Below, piece by piece: positions 56,887-64,000 of a stretch of DNA of 64,000 bases. The first letter of the stretch is position 1. Each line of letters starts with the position of its first letter. The notes under the pieces were generated by a model. It saw only the letters and a list, made by a program, of their open reading frames with translations. It ran no database searches and was not told the origin of the DNA. This stretch comes from Idiomarina sp. MD25a (GTDB taxonomy: Bacteria; Pseudomonadota; Gammaproteobacteria; Enterobacterales; Alteromonadaceae), in NCBI RefSeq assembly GCF_001870515.1, contig NZ_MDGT01000003.1, positions 1,060,842 through 1,124,841 of the forward strand, written 5' to 3'. The position numbers were made by a program, and so were the translations under genes.

Positions 56887-57369
56887 ATGTACCATCTAGA
56901 GTTTGACACACCGCTTGGCCACATGGTGGCTATGGCAAATGAGGCGCACTTGACAGGTCTTTATTATAAGGACCAAAAGAATGTGCCTGATTTAAGCCAG
57001 TCGGTCGTCAACCATAAGCACCCTGTATTGGTGCAAACGCAATCGCAACTCGAAGAATATTTCGCAGGCTCGCGTCAGAAATTCAGCTTACCACTGCGTG
57101 TGAAAACAACTGAGTTTCAACAGCAAGTGTTGTCAACACTGACCAAAGTGCGGCCCGGTGAAACGCTGTCATATAAATGTATTGCTGAGCGTATTGGACG
57201 ACCTAAAAGCGTACGCGCAGTTGCTAATGCGGTCGCGCGAAATCCGTTCATTATCGTCATTCCGTGTCACCGTGTGATAGGCATAAAAGGTGAACTAAGA
57301 GGTTTTTCGGCGGGAGTGCATCGAAAGCGAGCACTCATTAATCGAGAGCAAAAATTAAGGGGCGAATAA
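56887..57369 (+). CDS. ogt: Methylated-DNA-protein cysteine methyltransferase
   Basis: O6-alkylguanine DNA alkyltransferase, 160 residues, Ogt/Ada-C type. Acceptor Cys127 in IPCHRVIG, with helix-turn-helix RIGRPKSVRAVANAVARNP before it. Direct suicidal repair of O6-methylguanine. GGAG precedes the ATG. Single gene; a hairpin covers its stop. Confidence 0.94.
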   Translation: MYHLEFDTPLGHMVAMANEAHLTGLYYKDQKNVPDLSQSVVNHKHPVLVQTQSQLEEYFAGSRQKFSLPLRVKTTEFQQQVLSTLTKVRPGETLSYKCIAERIGRPKSVRAVANAVARNPFIIVIPCHRVIGIKGELRGFSAGVHRKRALINREQKLRGE

Positions 57370-57377
57370 TCGCCCCT
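57358..57377 (-). terminator. Terminator of slyD, overlapping the ogt stop
   Basis: AGGGGCGA (57358-57365) pairs with TCGCCCCT (57370-57377) around a 4-nt loop. On the minus strand the hairpin is followed by TAATTTTTGC, suiting termination of the ygfZ-slyD unit. On the plus strand there is no T-tract. It lies over the ogt stop codon. Confidence 0.7.
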
Positions 57378-57407
57378 CAATTCAATAAACCATTAATCAT
57401 CGAGTGA

Positions 57408-57890
57408 TTAGTGGTCTTCACCATCTGCGTGAACGTGACCGTGCTCAAGCTCTTGCTCAGTTGCGTCACGTACTTCAACAACTTCAACGTCAAAGTTCAA
57501 GTTTACACCTGCTAATGGGTGGTTACCATCGACAGTCACTTCGTCATCGTTAACTTCAACGATGATCACTGATTGGTCACCTTGGTCAGTGCTAGCACGG
57601 AACTGCATACCGGGTTGAACATCGTTTTCACCAAACAAGTTACGTGGAACTGTTTGAATCAAGCCTTCATGACGTTCGCCGTATGCTTCTTCAGGACCAA
57701 TTTCGGCAGTAAATTTTTCGCCGACTTCTTTACCTTCCAATGCATTTTCTAAACCTGGGATCAGCATGCCTCGGCCATGGATAAAGCTTAGTGGATTGCC
57801 TTCCTTAGACTGATCCAATGTTTGGCCTTCAGCTGTTTTCACAGTGTAATGGATGGCGACCACTTTATTCGGGGCAATTGCTTCGCTCAT
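57408..57890 (-). CDS. slyD: FKBP-type peptidyl-prolyl isomerase, SlyD-like
   Basis: A 160-residue cytosolic prolyl isomerase/chaperone: FKBP core (about 1-70, QTLDQSKEGNPLSFIHGRGM) with inserted IF domain (GPEEAYGERHEGLIQ, then about 70-130). The C-terminus is short, HGHVHADGEDH, so the long metal-binding His/Cys tail of E. coli SlyD is missing and nickel delivery is doubtful. It follows ygfZ by 5 bp, likely the same transcript. Confidence 0.92.
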   Translation of the reverse strand: MSEAIAPNKVVAIHYTVKTAEGQTLDQSKEGNPLSFIHGRGMLIPGLENALEGKEVGEKFTAEIGPEEAYGERHEGLIQTVPRNLFGENDVQPGMQFRASTDQGDQSVIIVEVNDDEVTVDGNHPLAGVNLNFDVEVVEVRDATEQELEHGHVHADGEDH

Positions 57891-57895
57891 AATAG

Positions 57896-58795
57896 TTAAC
57901 CTAATTGATACGGCAGTGTGTGTATTTCCAAGAGACTATCGTCGTCACCTCGCAAACGGAGCGGAGTACCCATCTCAATATCAATCGGTAGCACCGCTAA
58001 GCCATCTACTTGGGTGTCGGTACGATTCACTGCCAAAATTATCGTACCTCCTCGACGCCAATTGTCGCCCACCTTTCGCTCAACTTCCGCACCCGCCTTA
58101 ATTGGGCTGTGTGCAGAACCACTCACACGAAAGAGTGCGCGCTTTTGTTTACCCAAGTAACGCATTCGGGCAACAGTCTCTTGGCCGATATAACAACCTT
58201 TCTTAAAATCAATGCCGTCCCATACTTGTACATTAAGCATTTGCGGCACAAATTGTTTTGCAAGTTCACTGATGAGTTGAGGGCGCACCCGTTCAATTTC
58301 AAGGGCATCCCATAACTTTTCGTCAGAATCGCTGGCAATTTCTGCTTTATATATTAGCACGTACTGGCTTGGATCGCTGCCCACCTTGACTTGCGCTAGT
58401 AATTCATTCTTCTGCGGGACAGCCAACGTATCATTCGGATTGATTGCACCCACTAAATGAATGTCTTTGGTTTTATCTTCAAATGAAACCTTATTAAATA
58501 CGCCGTACTTTTCGAATTGAGCCAATGAGGCGGCGATCGCGGAGTGCTTTAAAATAAGCCAAAATTCGTTATCGGAGTAGCAATATAGCCAAAACACACT
58601 CAAGGTCTTACCGGTTGGTTCGCAATGCGCTGAATAGCAATGCGCTCCCGGTTTCAAGCTGTTGATGTTAGCGGTAAGCTGACCTTGCAAAAAACTACGG
58701 GCGTCATCGCCACTCACTGCGAGAAGGCCATAACTGTCCAACGGGCACAATAATGTCTCGCTTGCGGAAGCGTGTTCTGACATGACTTTGCTCAT
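57896..58795 (-). CDS. ygfZ: tRNA-modifying protein YgfZ (folate-binding Fe-S repair factor)
   Basis: Folate-binding protein, 299 residues, of the GcvT/YgfZ family that assists Fe-S enzymes such as MiaB. The family signature KGCYIGQETVARMRYLGK is intact with its key Cys. N-terminal GDDARSFLQGQLTANI is typical. GGAG lies nine bases before the ATG. Divergent from sdhE across 74 bp, as ygfZ-sdhE in E. coli. Confidence 0.94.
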   Translation of the reverse strand: MSKVMSEHASASETLLCPLDSYGLLAVSGDDARSFLQGQLTANINSLKPGAHCYSAHCEPTGKTLSVFWLYCYSDNEFWLILKHSAIAASLAQFEKYGVFNKVSFEDKTKDIHLVGAINPNDTLAVPQKNELLAQVKVGSDPSQYVLIYKAEIASDSDEKLWDALEIERVRPQLISELAKQFVPQMLNVQVWDGIDFKKGCYIGQETVARMRYLGKQKRALFRVSGSAHSPIKAGAEVERKVGDNWRRGGTIILAVNRTDTQVDGLAVLPIDIEMGTPLRLRGDDDSLLEIHTLPYQLG

Positions 58796-58869
58796 TTAAA
58801 AGGCTCCTTTAATTGCCATGTCATGCTAATATGAGGCTATTGAAATTGAATTCAAGGCTGGGAGTAAAA

Positions 58870-59142
58870 ATGTTCACGTTAAAGCAATCCGAGGAAGCAT
58901 TAAAAGATAAGCGTCGCCTCAAGTGGGCGTGTCGTCGCGGTATGCTCGAGCTTGATGTGCTGTTCGAACCCTTTGTGGATGAAGCTTACGATCACTTGAG
59001 TGAGGAAGATAAAGCGGTATTTCGTCGTCTAGTGACCTGTGACGATCCCGATTTGTTTGCTTGGTTCATGGGACATAAAGAATGTCCGGACACGGAATTG
59101 CAACGCATGGTTGATTTGATGCTGGCGCGGGTTAAAGTATAA
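58870..59142 (+). CDS. sdhE: FAD assembly factor SdhE
   Basis: SdhE (YgfY), 90 residues, promotes covalent flavin attachment to SdhA. The conserved RRGMLELDVLFEPF (RGxxE) surface and DDPDLFAWF are present. ATG 58870 after GGGAG is used; an upstream in-frame start at 58813 adds non-homologous residues. Followed 4 bp later by a short ygfX. Confidence 0.94.
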   Translation: MFTLKQSEEALKDKRRLKWACRRGMLELDVLFEPFVDEAYDHLSEEDKAVFRRLVTCDDPDLFAWFMGHKECPDTELQRMVDLMLARVKV

Positions 59143-59146
59143 CGCG

Positions 59147-59395
59147 ATGATCCACTTGCAGTCTGGCACCAGAGCGCTGTCACTGAGTCAAGACAGGTTG
59201 CAGTGGTGGGTTGATGGTGAGCCGTGGCATGGTCGTTTTTTTTGGCAATGCGTGTTGAATACGTGGTTACTCGTTAGGCTGAGTAACGGAAACTTATCGA
59301 AGCCGCGTCAAAGTCTTTATTTTTGCATTCAGCGCAACCAGCTCACGCCGGCGCTTTGGTGTAAGCTCCGGCGCTGCCTTACCTGCCAACTATAG
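59147..59395 (+). CDS. ygfX: YgfX-like protein lacking the membrane part
   Basis: An 82-residue protein aligning by eye with the C-terminal half of E. coli YgfX (about 135 residues): [18 protein letters not shown] resembles the RLRWQGQEW segment and [13 protein letters not shown] resembles the end. The two N-terminal membrane helices are absent. Its position directly after sdhE is that of ygfX. It may be a real short form or the remnant of a shortened gene. It overlaps the nadB end by 6 bp. Confidence 0.6.
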   Translation: MIHLQSGTRALSLSQDRLQWWVDGEPWHGRFFWQCVLNTWLLVRLSNGNLSKPRQSLYFCIQRNQLTPALWCKLRRCLTCQL

Positions 59396-60994
59396 ATGCT
59401 GCGGTACTAGGTGAGTCGGTTTTGCGTTTGGATCCAGATCGGGGTAATCCAGCGTGTAATGCAAACCACGGCTCTCTTTACGAGCGAGCGCGCTGTGGAC
59501 AATCAGCTCTGCAACCTGCACTAGATTGCGTAATTCAAGCAAGTTATTGCTGACCTTAAAGTTACTGTAGTAGTCGTGTATCTCCTGCTGCAGTAACTGT
59601 ATTCGGTGCAAGGCTCGCTCTAGTCGCTTGGTGGTTCTAACAATCCCAACATAGTCCCACATAAATAACCGTAGCTCGTGCCAGTTATGCTGGATAACGA
59701 CCTCCTCATCGGAGTCACTGACCTGACTGTCATCCCAAGCTGGGAGGCGATCAACAATCGGCGTCTCGTGACTTTGTTGAAGAATATGCTGGGCGGCAGC
59801 GCGCGCAAACACTAAGCATTCGAGTAGCGAGTTACTCGCCATTCGGTTGGCACCGTGCAAGCCGGTGTATGCCACTTCTCCTACCGCATAAAGTCTGGCT
59901 AAATCGGTTTGCGCATTGAGGTTGGTGGTAATACCGCCACAGGTGTAATGCGCTGCGGGCACGACCGGGATGGGCTGCTTACTCATATCGATGCCAAGAG
60001 AGAGACACTTGTCGAAGATCGTTGGAAAATGTTGACGCAAAAACGCTTCGCTTTTGTGCGAGATATCTAGGTACATGCAGTCGGCACCTAAGCGCTTCAT
60101 CTCGTAGTCAATCGCGCGTGCGACCACATCACGAGGGGCTAATTCAGCGCTTTCGTGGAAACTATCCATAAATCGGCTACCGTCCGGACGCCGCAATACG
60201 GCGCCTTCTCCGCGCAACGCTTCGGTTAATAGAAAGCTTTGTGCGTTCGGATGATAAAGACAGGTTGGATGGAACTGATTGAACTCCATGTTAGTCACGC
60301 TACAGCCCGCACGCCATGCCATGGCGATGCCATCACCACTGGCAATATCAGGGTTGCTAGTGTATTGATACACTTTACTCGAACCACCCGTGGCAAGCAC
60401 CACAAAACGTGCTGCGGCAGTTTCTACCCGCTCAAGCTTGCGGTTCCATAGATAGGCTCCATAGCAACCCGACTCACGTTGCAAGCGTCGACCCGTTATA
60501 AGATCGACAGCATTAAATCGTTCTAATACCCTGATATTGGGATGAGCCAATACCTTGCCTTGCAAAGTTGTTTGAACGGCTTTGCCGGTCGCATCGGCGG
60601 CGTGCAGTATACGTCGATGGCTATGTCCACCTTCCTGGTTCAGGTGATAGGTAGGAGAATCTGCTTTGGATTCGACCTGGTCAAAGCCTACGCCCTCATC
60701 AATGAGCCATTGTAAGGCTTCTCGGGCATGACGTGTGGTAAACTCAACGGTCTCGCGCTCACACAAACCTGCGCCGGCAATGAGGGTATCTTCGACGTGG
60801 CTTTCGATACTATCAGACTCATCGAAAACAGCAGCGATACCGCCTTGGGCATAATACGTGGAGCCTTCGGTCAGCGGTCCTTTGCTAACAATAATCACTG
60901 AATGGTGGTCTGCTAGCTGCAGGGCGGTCGTAAGACCCGCTGCACCCGAACCAATAACAAGAACATCTGATTGATAATTTGCTGCAGGTTCCAT
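59390..60994 (-). CDS. nadB: L-aspartate oxidase
   Basis: FAD enzyme of de novo NAD synthesis, 534 residues, oxidising aspartate to iminoaspartate for Nad[55 protein letters not shown] and [17 protein letters not shown] are family motifs. I chose ATG 60994 ([13 protein letters not shown]); a longer in-frame start at 61087 would extend into the rpoE promoter region. Divergent from rpoE as in E. coli. Confidence 0.94.
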   Translation of the reverse strand: MEPAANYQSDVLVIGSGAAGLTTALQLADHHSVIIVSKGPLTEGSTYYAQGGIAAVFDESDSIESHVEDTLIAGAGLCERETVEFTTRHAREALQWLIDEGVGFDQVESKADSPTYHLNQEGGHSHRRILHAADATGKAVQTTLQGKVLAHPNIRVLERFNAVDLITGRRLQRESGCYGAYLWNRKLERVETAAARFVVLATGGSSKVYQYTSNPDIASGDGIAMAWRAGCSVTNMEFNQFHPTCLYHPNAQSFLLTEALRGEGAVLRRPDGSRFMDSFHESAELAPRDVVARAIDYEMKRLGADCMYLDISHKSEAFLRQHFPTIFDKCLSLGIDMSKQPIPVVPAAHYTCGGITTNLNAQTDLARLYAVGEVAYTGLHGANRMASNSLLECLVFARAAAQHILQQSHETPIVDRLPAWDDSQVSDSDEEVVIQHNWHELRLFMWDYVGIVRTTKRLERALHRIQLLQQEIHDYYSNFKVSNNLLELRNLVQVAELIVHSALARKESRGLHYTLDYPDLDPNAKPTHLVPQHL

Positions 60995-61046
60995 AAAGTA
61001 CTCATTAAGGATTTTGCTCGATTTTACGCAAACTGAAAATTTTTGC

Positions 61047-61073
61047 GAACTTTTTACGAGCACGGCGGTCAGA
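61047..61073 (+). promoter_or_regulatory. rpoE: Sigma-E promoter of the rpoE operon
   Basis: GAACTT (61047-61052), exactly 16 bp, then TCAGA (61069-61073), preceded by TTTTTGC A/T-rich DNA. This matches the sigma-E consensus and would give autoregulation of rpoE-rseABC, as in E. coli. It lies 61 bp before the rpoE ATG. Confidence 0.82.
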
Positions 61074-61133
61074 CCTAACGAATACATGAGCCGCCAGTGC
61101 TATGTAGTGATTAGCAAGGGAGAAAAGGCTCGA

Positions 61134-61712
61134 ATGAGCGAAAAAATGACGGACCAACAGCTGGTCGAACGTGTACAAAAAGGTGACAACCGCGCATTCG
61201 ACTTGTTGGTAAAAAAATACCAACACAAAGTCATGAGCTTGATCTCCCGTTATGTGAAACAACAAGGTGACGTAGCAGACGTGGCGCAAGAGGCATTTAT
61301 TAAAGCCTACCGTGCGCTACCCAACTTTAGAGGCGAGAGCGCTTTCTATACTTGGCTATACCGAATCGCTGTGAATTCGGCGAAAAACCATTTGGTTTCA
61401 CAAGGGCGCAAGCCGCCTGCCTCCGATGTGGATGCAGAAGATGCAGAGTATTATGAAGGTAGCGGGGCACTTAAAGATGCCGGAAGCCCCGAGCATCAGT
61501 TGTTAACGGATGAAATTCAAACCGTTGTGCTACGTGCTATTGATGAGTTACCAGAAGACCTTAAACGTGCTATTACGTTGCGCGAAATAGAAGGTTTAGG
61601 GTACGAGGAAATCGCTGTCGAAATGGACTGCCCAATTGGTACGGTACGATCGCGTATCTTTCGGGCGCGAGAAGCCATCGATAGCCAATTAAAGCCGTTG
61701 CTAGAACGGTAA
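61134..61712 (+). CDS. rpoE: RNA polymerase sigma factor RpoE (sigma-E)
   Basis: ECF sigma factor, 192 residues, near full match to E. coli RpoE: LVERVQKGDNRAFDLLVKKY (region 1.2/2), QEAFIKAYRALPNFRGESAF and YTWLYRIAVN (region 2), YEEIAVEMDCPIGTVRSRI (region 4). ATG 61134 gives MSEKMTDQQL as in the family; a longer in-frame start at 61014 is rejected. Controls envelope stress genes and is held by RseA, encoded next. Confidence 0.97.
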   Translation: MSEKMTDQQLVERVQKGDNRAFDLLVKKYQHKVMSLISRYVKQQGDVADVAQEAFIKAYRALPNFRGESAFYTWLYRIAVNSAKNHLVSQGRKPPASDVDAEDAEYYEGSGALKDAGSPEHQLLTDEIQTVVLRAIDELPEDLKRAITLREIEGLGYEEIAVEMDCPIGTVRSRIFRAREAIDSQLKPLLER

Positions 61713-61729
61713 TTGATAGAGGAATCTTT

Positions 61730-62407
61730 ATGTCTAAAGCCCATTTGTCCAACGACAAGTCAGAGTCAGCGAACGATCGCCAAGAATCTTGGTCGGCGTT
61801 GTTTGATAGTGAACTCGATGCTATCGAACAGGCAGATTTTGATGCTCAGTTGGAAGATGCAGAGCAAAGCGATAGATGGTATCGGTACGGTGTCATTAAG
61901 AGCGCTATGAAAGGCGAACTTAATCACAACGGTCCGCTAGATATCAGTGCTGCAGTAGCTGCTGAAATCGATGCAATGCCTGCTACAAGCAATGAGGTAG
62001 ATTCAGACAATGTAGTGCAAGCACACGGTAGTTCGCGCTCTGCAGCCGCTCGCAAAGCGGCCATGCGTTGGTTTAATCCGATTGCAAAAGTCGCTGTGGC
62101 AGCGGGTGTTGCAGCGGTGGCATTGGTTACGGTGCAGACTTATCAAACACCTACGGATGCATCGGGTGTCGAACAGCCATCCATTTTGACCAATCCGATG
62201 GGTGCGCGCCAACCTGTGAGCTTTAGTCCGAACTCGACTCCGTCTGCATCGACGACGCAGCAAGCGCTCGAGCAGTCCATGCGTCGCCAAGCGCAATCGT
62301 ATATGATCGATCACCAGCAACAGTTAATGATGTTGAGTACTGAGGCGGCAAATAATGAGGACCAAGCTGAGGCAGGTAAACAACAGGACCCGCAATCTCC
62401 GCAGTAA
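61730..62407 (+). CDS. rseA: Anti-sigma-E factor RseA
   Basis: Single-pass inner-membrane anti-sigma factor, 225 residues. The cytoplasmic sigma-binding domain starts ESWSALFDSELDAIEQADFD; the membrane helix is about 115-135 (VAVAAGVAAVALVTVQTY); the periplasmic part is Gln/Ser-rich. DegS cuts it first, then RseP (gene at 37538). 17 bp after rpoE. Confidence 0.93.
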   Translation: MSKAHLSNDKSESANDRQESWSALFDSELDAIEQADFDAQLEDAEQSDRWYRYGVIKSAMKGELNHNGPLDISAAVAAEIDAMPATSNEVDSDNVVQAHGSSRSAAARKAAMRWFNPIAKVAVAAGVAAVALVTVQTYQTPTDASGVEQPSILTNPMGARQPVSFSPNSTPSASTTQQALEQSMRRQAQSYMIDHQQQLMMLSTEAANNEDQAEAGKQQDPQSPQ

Positions 62408-62420
62408 TTAAGGAATGGTT

Positions 62421-63386
62421 ATGAAACCGGGTGTTTGGCTTGTATCACTTGCGCTGGCGTTGCTTTTTGCTTCGCCAGCGTTTGCGCAACAGGAGACGGA
62501 ACAAGTTGCGCAGAGTGATGGTGAGCGTTGGTATAACTTCATGTCAGATGCACTGAACGAGCAGAACTTTGAAGCATCACTCGTTTATGTATTAGGTGAT
62601 CGTATTGAGCCTTACCATTGGCTGCATGCTGTTGAGGCGAGCGGTGAACAGCTTGAACTCATCGTTCAGATGAATGGACCTGGATTCAGAGTGCTTCGGA
62701 TTGGCGATAAGGTTTCACACTTTCATCCCGCAGCACGGGATTACTCGCTGCGTGCGCGTTCAATTAACTATCTTATTCCACCTGCATTCAGTCAAAAGTT
62801 TGAGCTCATTAAAGACTACTATCGTGTGGTAGCGGTAGGTGGTGCGAGGGTGCTTGACAGAAAAGCGCAACACATTCGACTGATCAGCAAACATGATAAT
62901 CGCTTTGGCTTCTCGGTGTGGGTGGATCGCGACTCAGGCATGCCGCTTAAAGTGATGATGATGAATGAAGAAGGTATTCCTATTGAGCAGGTTCAGATGA
63001 CCAGCTTAGCGCTACGGCAAGATCCAAGCCCGCTTCTCGAAGAGTTAAAGCGCTTGTCGATGCCGCCTTTAATTCAAATGTCTACACTAAACCAGCAAAT
63101 GCAAAGCAATGTGCGTCCAACTTGGCAGCCTAAAGGGTTTAAGCTAGTCGAGCAAAAACATCATCAGTTGGCCGTCGATGAGACACCGGTTGATCACTAT
63201 CTATTTACTGATGGTCTGACCGAATATTCAGTGTATATCGCGCCACGAGCAACGGAGCAAGCCGGCTCAATGAGCGTGATCGGTAGCCAAAACTTGTATA
63301 CTGAACCTCGCAATGATGTGATAATTACGGTGGTTGGACAAATACCCATACAAACGGCAAAGCGGATTGTGGCAGAGGTGCAGTAA
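62421..63386 (+). CDS. rseB: Periplasmic sigma-E regulator RseB
   Basis: RseB/MucB, 321 residues from ATG 62421, which binds RseA and shields it from DegS until lipopolysaccharide intermediates displace it. Signal peptide PGVWLVSLALALLFASPAFA. The first domain (about 30-190) has YVLGDRIEPYHWLHA and the second (about 215-315) HYLFTDGLTEYSVYI. ATG 62421 is chosen over 62415 because TAAGGA then has proper spacing. Confidence 0.92.
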   Translation: MKPGVWLVSLALALLFASPAFAQQETEQVAQSDGERWYNFMSDALNEQNFEASLVYVLGDRIEPYHWLHAVEASGEQLELIVQMNGPGFRVLRIGDKVSHFHPAARDYSLRARSINYLIPPAFSQKFELIKDYYRVVAVGGARVLDRKAQHIRLISKHDNRFGFSVWVDRDSGMPLKVMMMNEEGIPIEQVQMTSLALRQDPSPLLEELKRLSMPPLIQMSTLNQQMQSNVRPTWQPKGFKLVEQKHHQLAVDETPVDHYLFTDGLTEYSVYIAPRATEQAGSMSVIGSQNLYTEPRNDVIITVVGQIPIQTAKRIVAEVQ

Positions 63387-63389
63387 GAG

Positions 63390-63830
63390 ATGAAAGAGCT
63401 TGCGCAAGTGGTAGCAGTTGATGGTCGGCGAGTGACGGTCTCGACTCAACTAAAGAGTGCGTGCTCTGGTTGTGAGCAGAACAAAACCTGCGGTGCAGGT
63501 ATTTTGAGCAAGGTATTTTCAGATAGACACTCCACGTTTGTGGTAAAGACCGAATCACCGGTGTCGGTAGGGGAGTATGTTGAGTTGTCGATTCCTGAGC
63601 AACAGGTGACACGCTTCGCGTTGTTACTTTATGGATTGCCGGTCCTCACCTTATTGTTGCTTGCAAGTGTGTTAACGTCCTTCACCTCGATCACCGAGGG
63701 CTATACCATTCTGCTCTCATTTGCAGGTTTTGCTCTAAGCTTTGTCGCTTTGCGTTTGTGGTTCCGTCTTCGTGATGTGCGCGTAAATCAGTTGCTCGTT
63801 GTTAGCACGCCCGCGCAACCTAGCCTGTGA
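63390..63830 (+). CDS. rseC: SoxR-reducing/sigma-E operon protein RseC
   Basis: Inner-membrane protein, 146 residues, with Cys motif CSGCEQNKTCGAG near residue 26-38 and two membrane helices (about 77-95 and 103-122). RseC relatives help reduce SoxR Fe-S or act in thiamine synthesis (ApbE/RseC-type). Last gene of the sigma-E operon; lepA follows after 107 bp. Confidence 0.93.
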   Translation: MKELAQVVAVDGRRVTVSTQLKSACSGCEQNKTCGAGILSKVFSDRHSTFVVKTESPVSVGEYVELSIPEQQVTRFALLLYGLPVLTLLLLASVLTSFTSITEGYTILLSFAGFALSFVALRLWFRLRDVRVNQLLVVSTPAQPSL

Positions 63831-63937
63831 AAACCGATAAATATCTTTAGTCTTGCCGCTAACATCGGTATGATCAGGCCAGTTTTGAATTCGCTTCGAG
63901 CCACAGTTGCTCGCTGATTTTTTGTAGAGGTGTATCA

Positions 63938-64000
63938 ATGCCGGATAAGGCGTTTAAGCAAAGTAATATCAGAAACTTTTCTATTATTGCGCATATTGAC
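63938..64000 (+). CDS. lepA: Elongation factor 4 (LepA), 5' end only
   Basis: Only the first 21 codons lie in the window: PDKAFKQSNIRNFSIIAHID, the LepA start leading into the G1 P-loop. GTAGAGG precedes the ATG. rseC-lepA is the E. coli order. Confidence 0.92.
   Translation, partial: MPDKAFKQSNIRNFSIIAHID

Noticed and set aside
1-64000. CRISPR arrays, insertion sequences, toxin-antitoxin or defence islands
   Set aside because: No direct-repeat array, transposase or toxin-like pair was seen; genes are mostly conserved housekeeping or metabolic ones.

Overview
The window is a stretch of gammaproteobacterial chromosome with moderate GC. It is most like Alteromonadales/Idiomarinaceae, judging from protein character, the leucine/valine catabolic genes beside gcvA-ygdD-rlmM, a NAD-type isocitrate dehydrogenase, and many gene orders shared with E. 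coli. The genus is an inference from memory; no database was consulted. Coding density is very high and no gap exceeds 300 bp. I see no insertion sequence, prophage, CRISPR array or other clear foreign island.

Layout. 1-10.5 kb holds branched-chain amino acid catabolism. A leftward leucine operon (liuR-liuA-liuB, running off the edge) diverges from a thiolase across a perfect 16-bp palindrome, the likely LiuR operator. Beyond a DMT transporter comes a rightward valine operon: mmsA, isobutyryl-CoA dehydrogenase, 3-hydroxyisobutyryl-CoA hydrolase, mmsB and an SDR. 10.5-14 kb is a tightly overlapping operon: membrane protein, gcvA, alpha/beta hydrolase, ygdD, rlmM. 14-20 kb is leftward: NAD-type icd, an unrecognised 461-residue protein, a DUF3192 protein, ppnN and a diguanylate cyclase. 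20-27 kb holds an M61 peptidase, queF, syd, a second DUF3192 protein (lipoprotein), a GNAT, DUF3301/DUF3549, yqcC and truC.

27-45.4 kb is the conserved housekeeping block. map-glnD-dapD run leftward, diverging from rpsB-tsf-pyrH-frr-uppS-cdsA-ispC-rseP-bamA-skp-lpxD-fabZ-lpxA-lpxB (translation, isoprenoid and phospholipid synthesis, outer-membrane assembly, lipid A). The rpsB leader looks like the S2 autoregulatory leader, and hairpin terminators lie inside the block after tsf and frr. 45.5-50.1 kb is accessory metabolism: glutathionyl-hydroquinone reductase, pirin, a response regulator with a helical-repeat tail, a quinone oxidoreductase and tRNA-Tyr(GUA).

50-57 kb is an unrecognised ORF followed by xerD-dsbC-recJ-prfB-lysS, the E. 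coli order, with prfB carrying the canonical +1 programmed frameshift, then ogt. 57.4-64 kb holds slyD and ygfZ (leftward), sdhE with a shortened ygfX, nadB, and the sigma-E operon rpoE-rseA-rseB-rseC behind a near-consensus sigma-E promoter, ending in the start of lepA.

Taken together: amino-acid carbon is converted to acetyl-CoA and propionyl-CoA and fed to a NAD-linked TCA cycle. The envelope-building superoperon (including the site-2 protease RseP) and the sigma-E stress operon that monitors it are in the same window. I found no convincing undescribed defence or mobile system. The best leads for novelty are the diguanylate cyclase/ppnN/DUF3192/unknown operon, the paired DUF3192 proteins, the YgfX lacking its membrane half, and the hairpins placed inside the essential superoperon.
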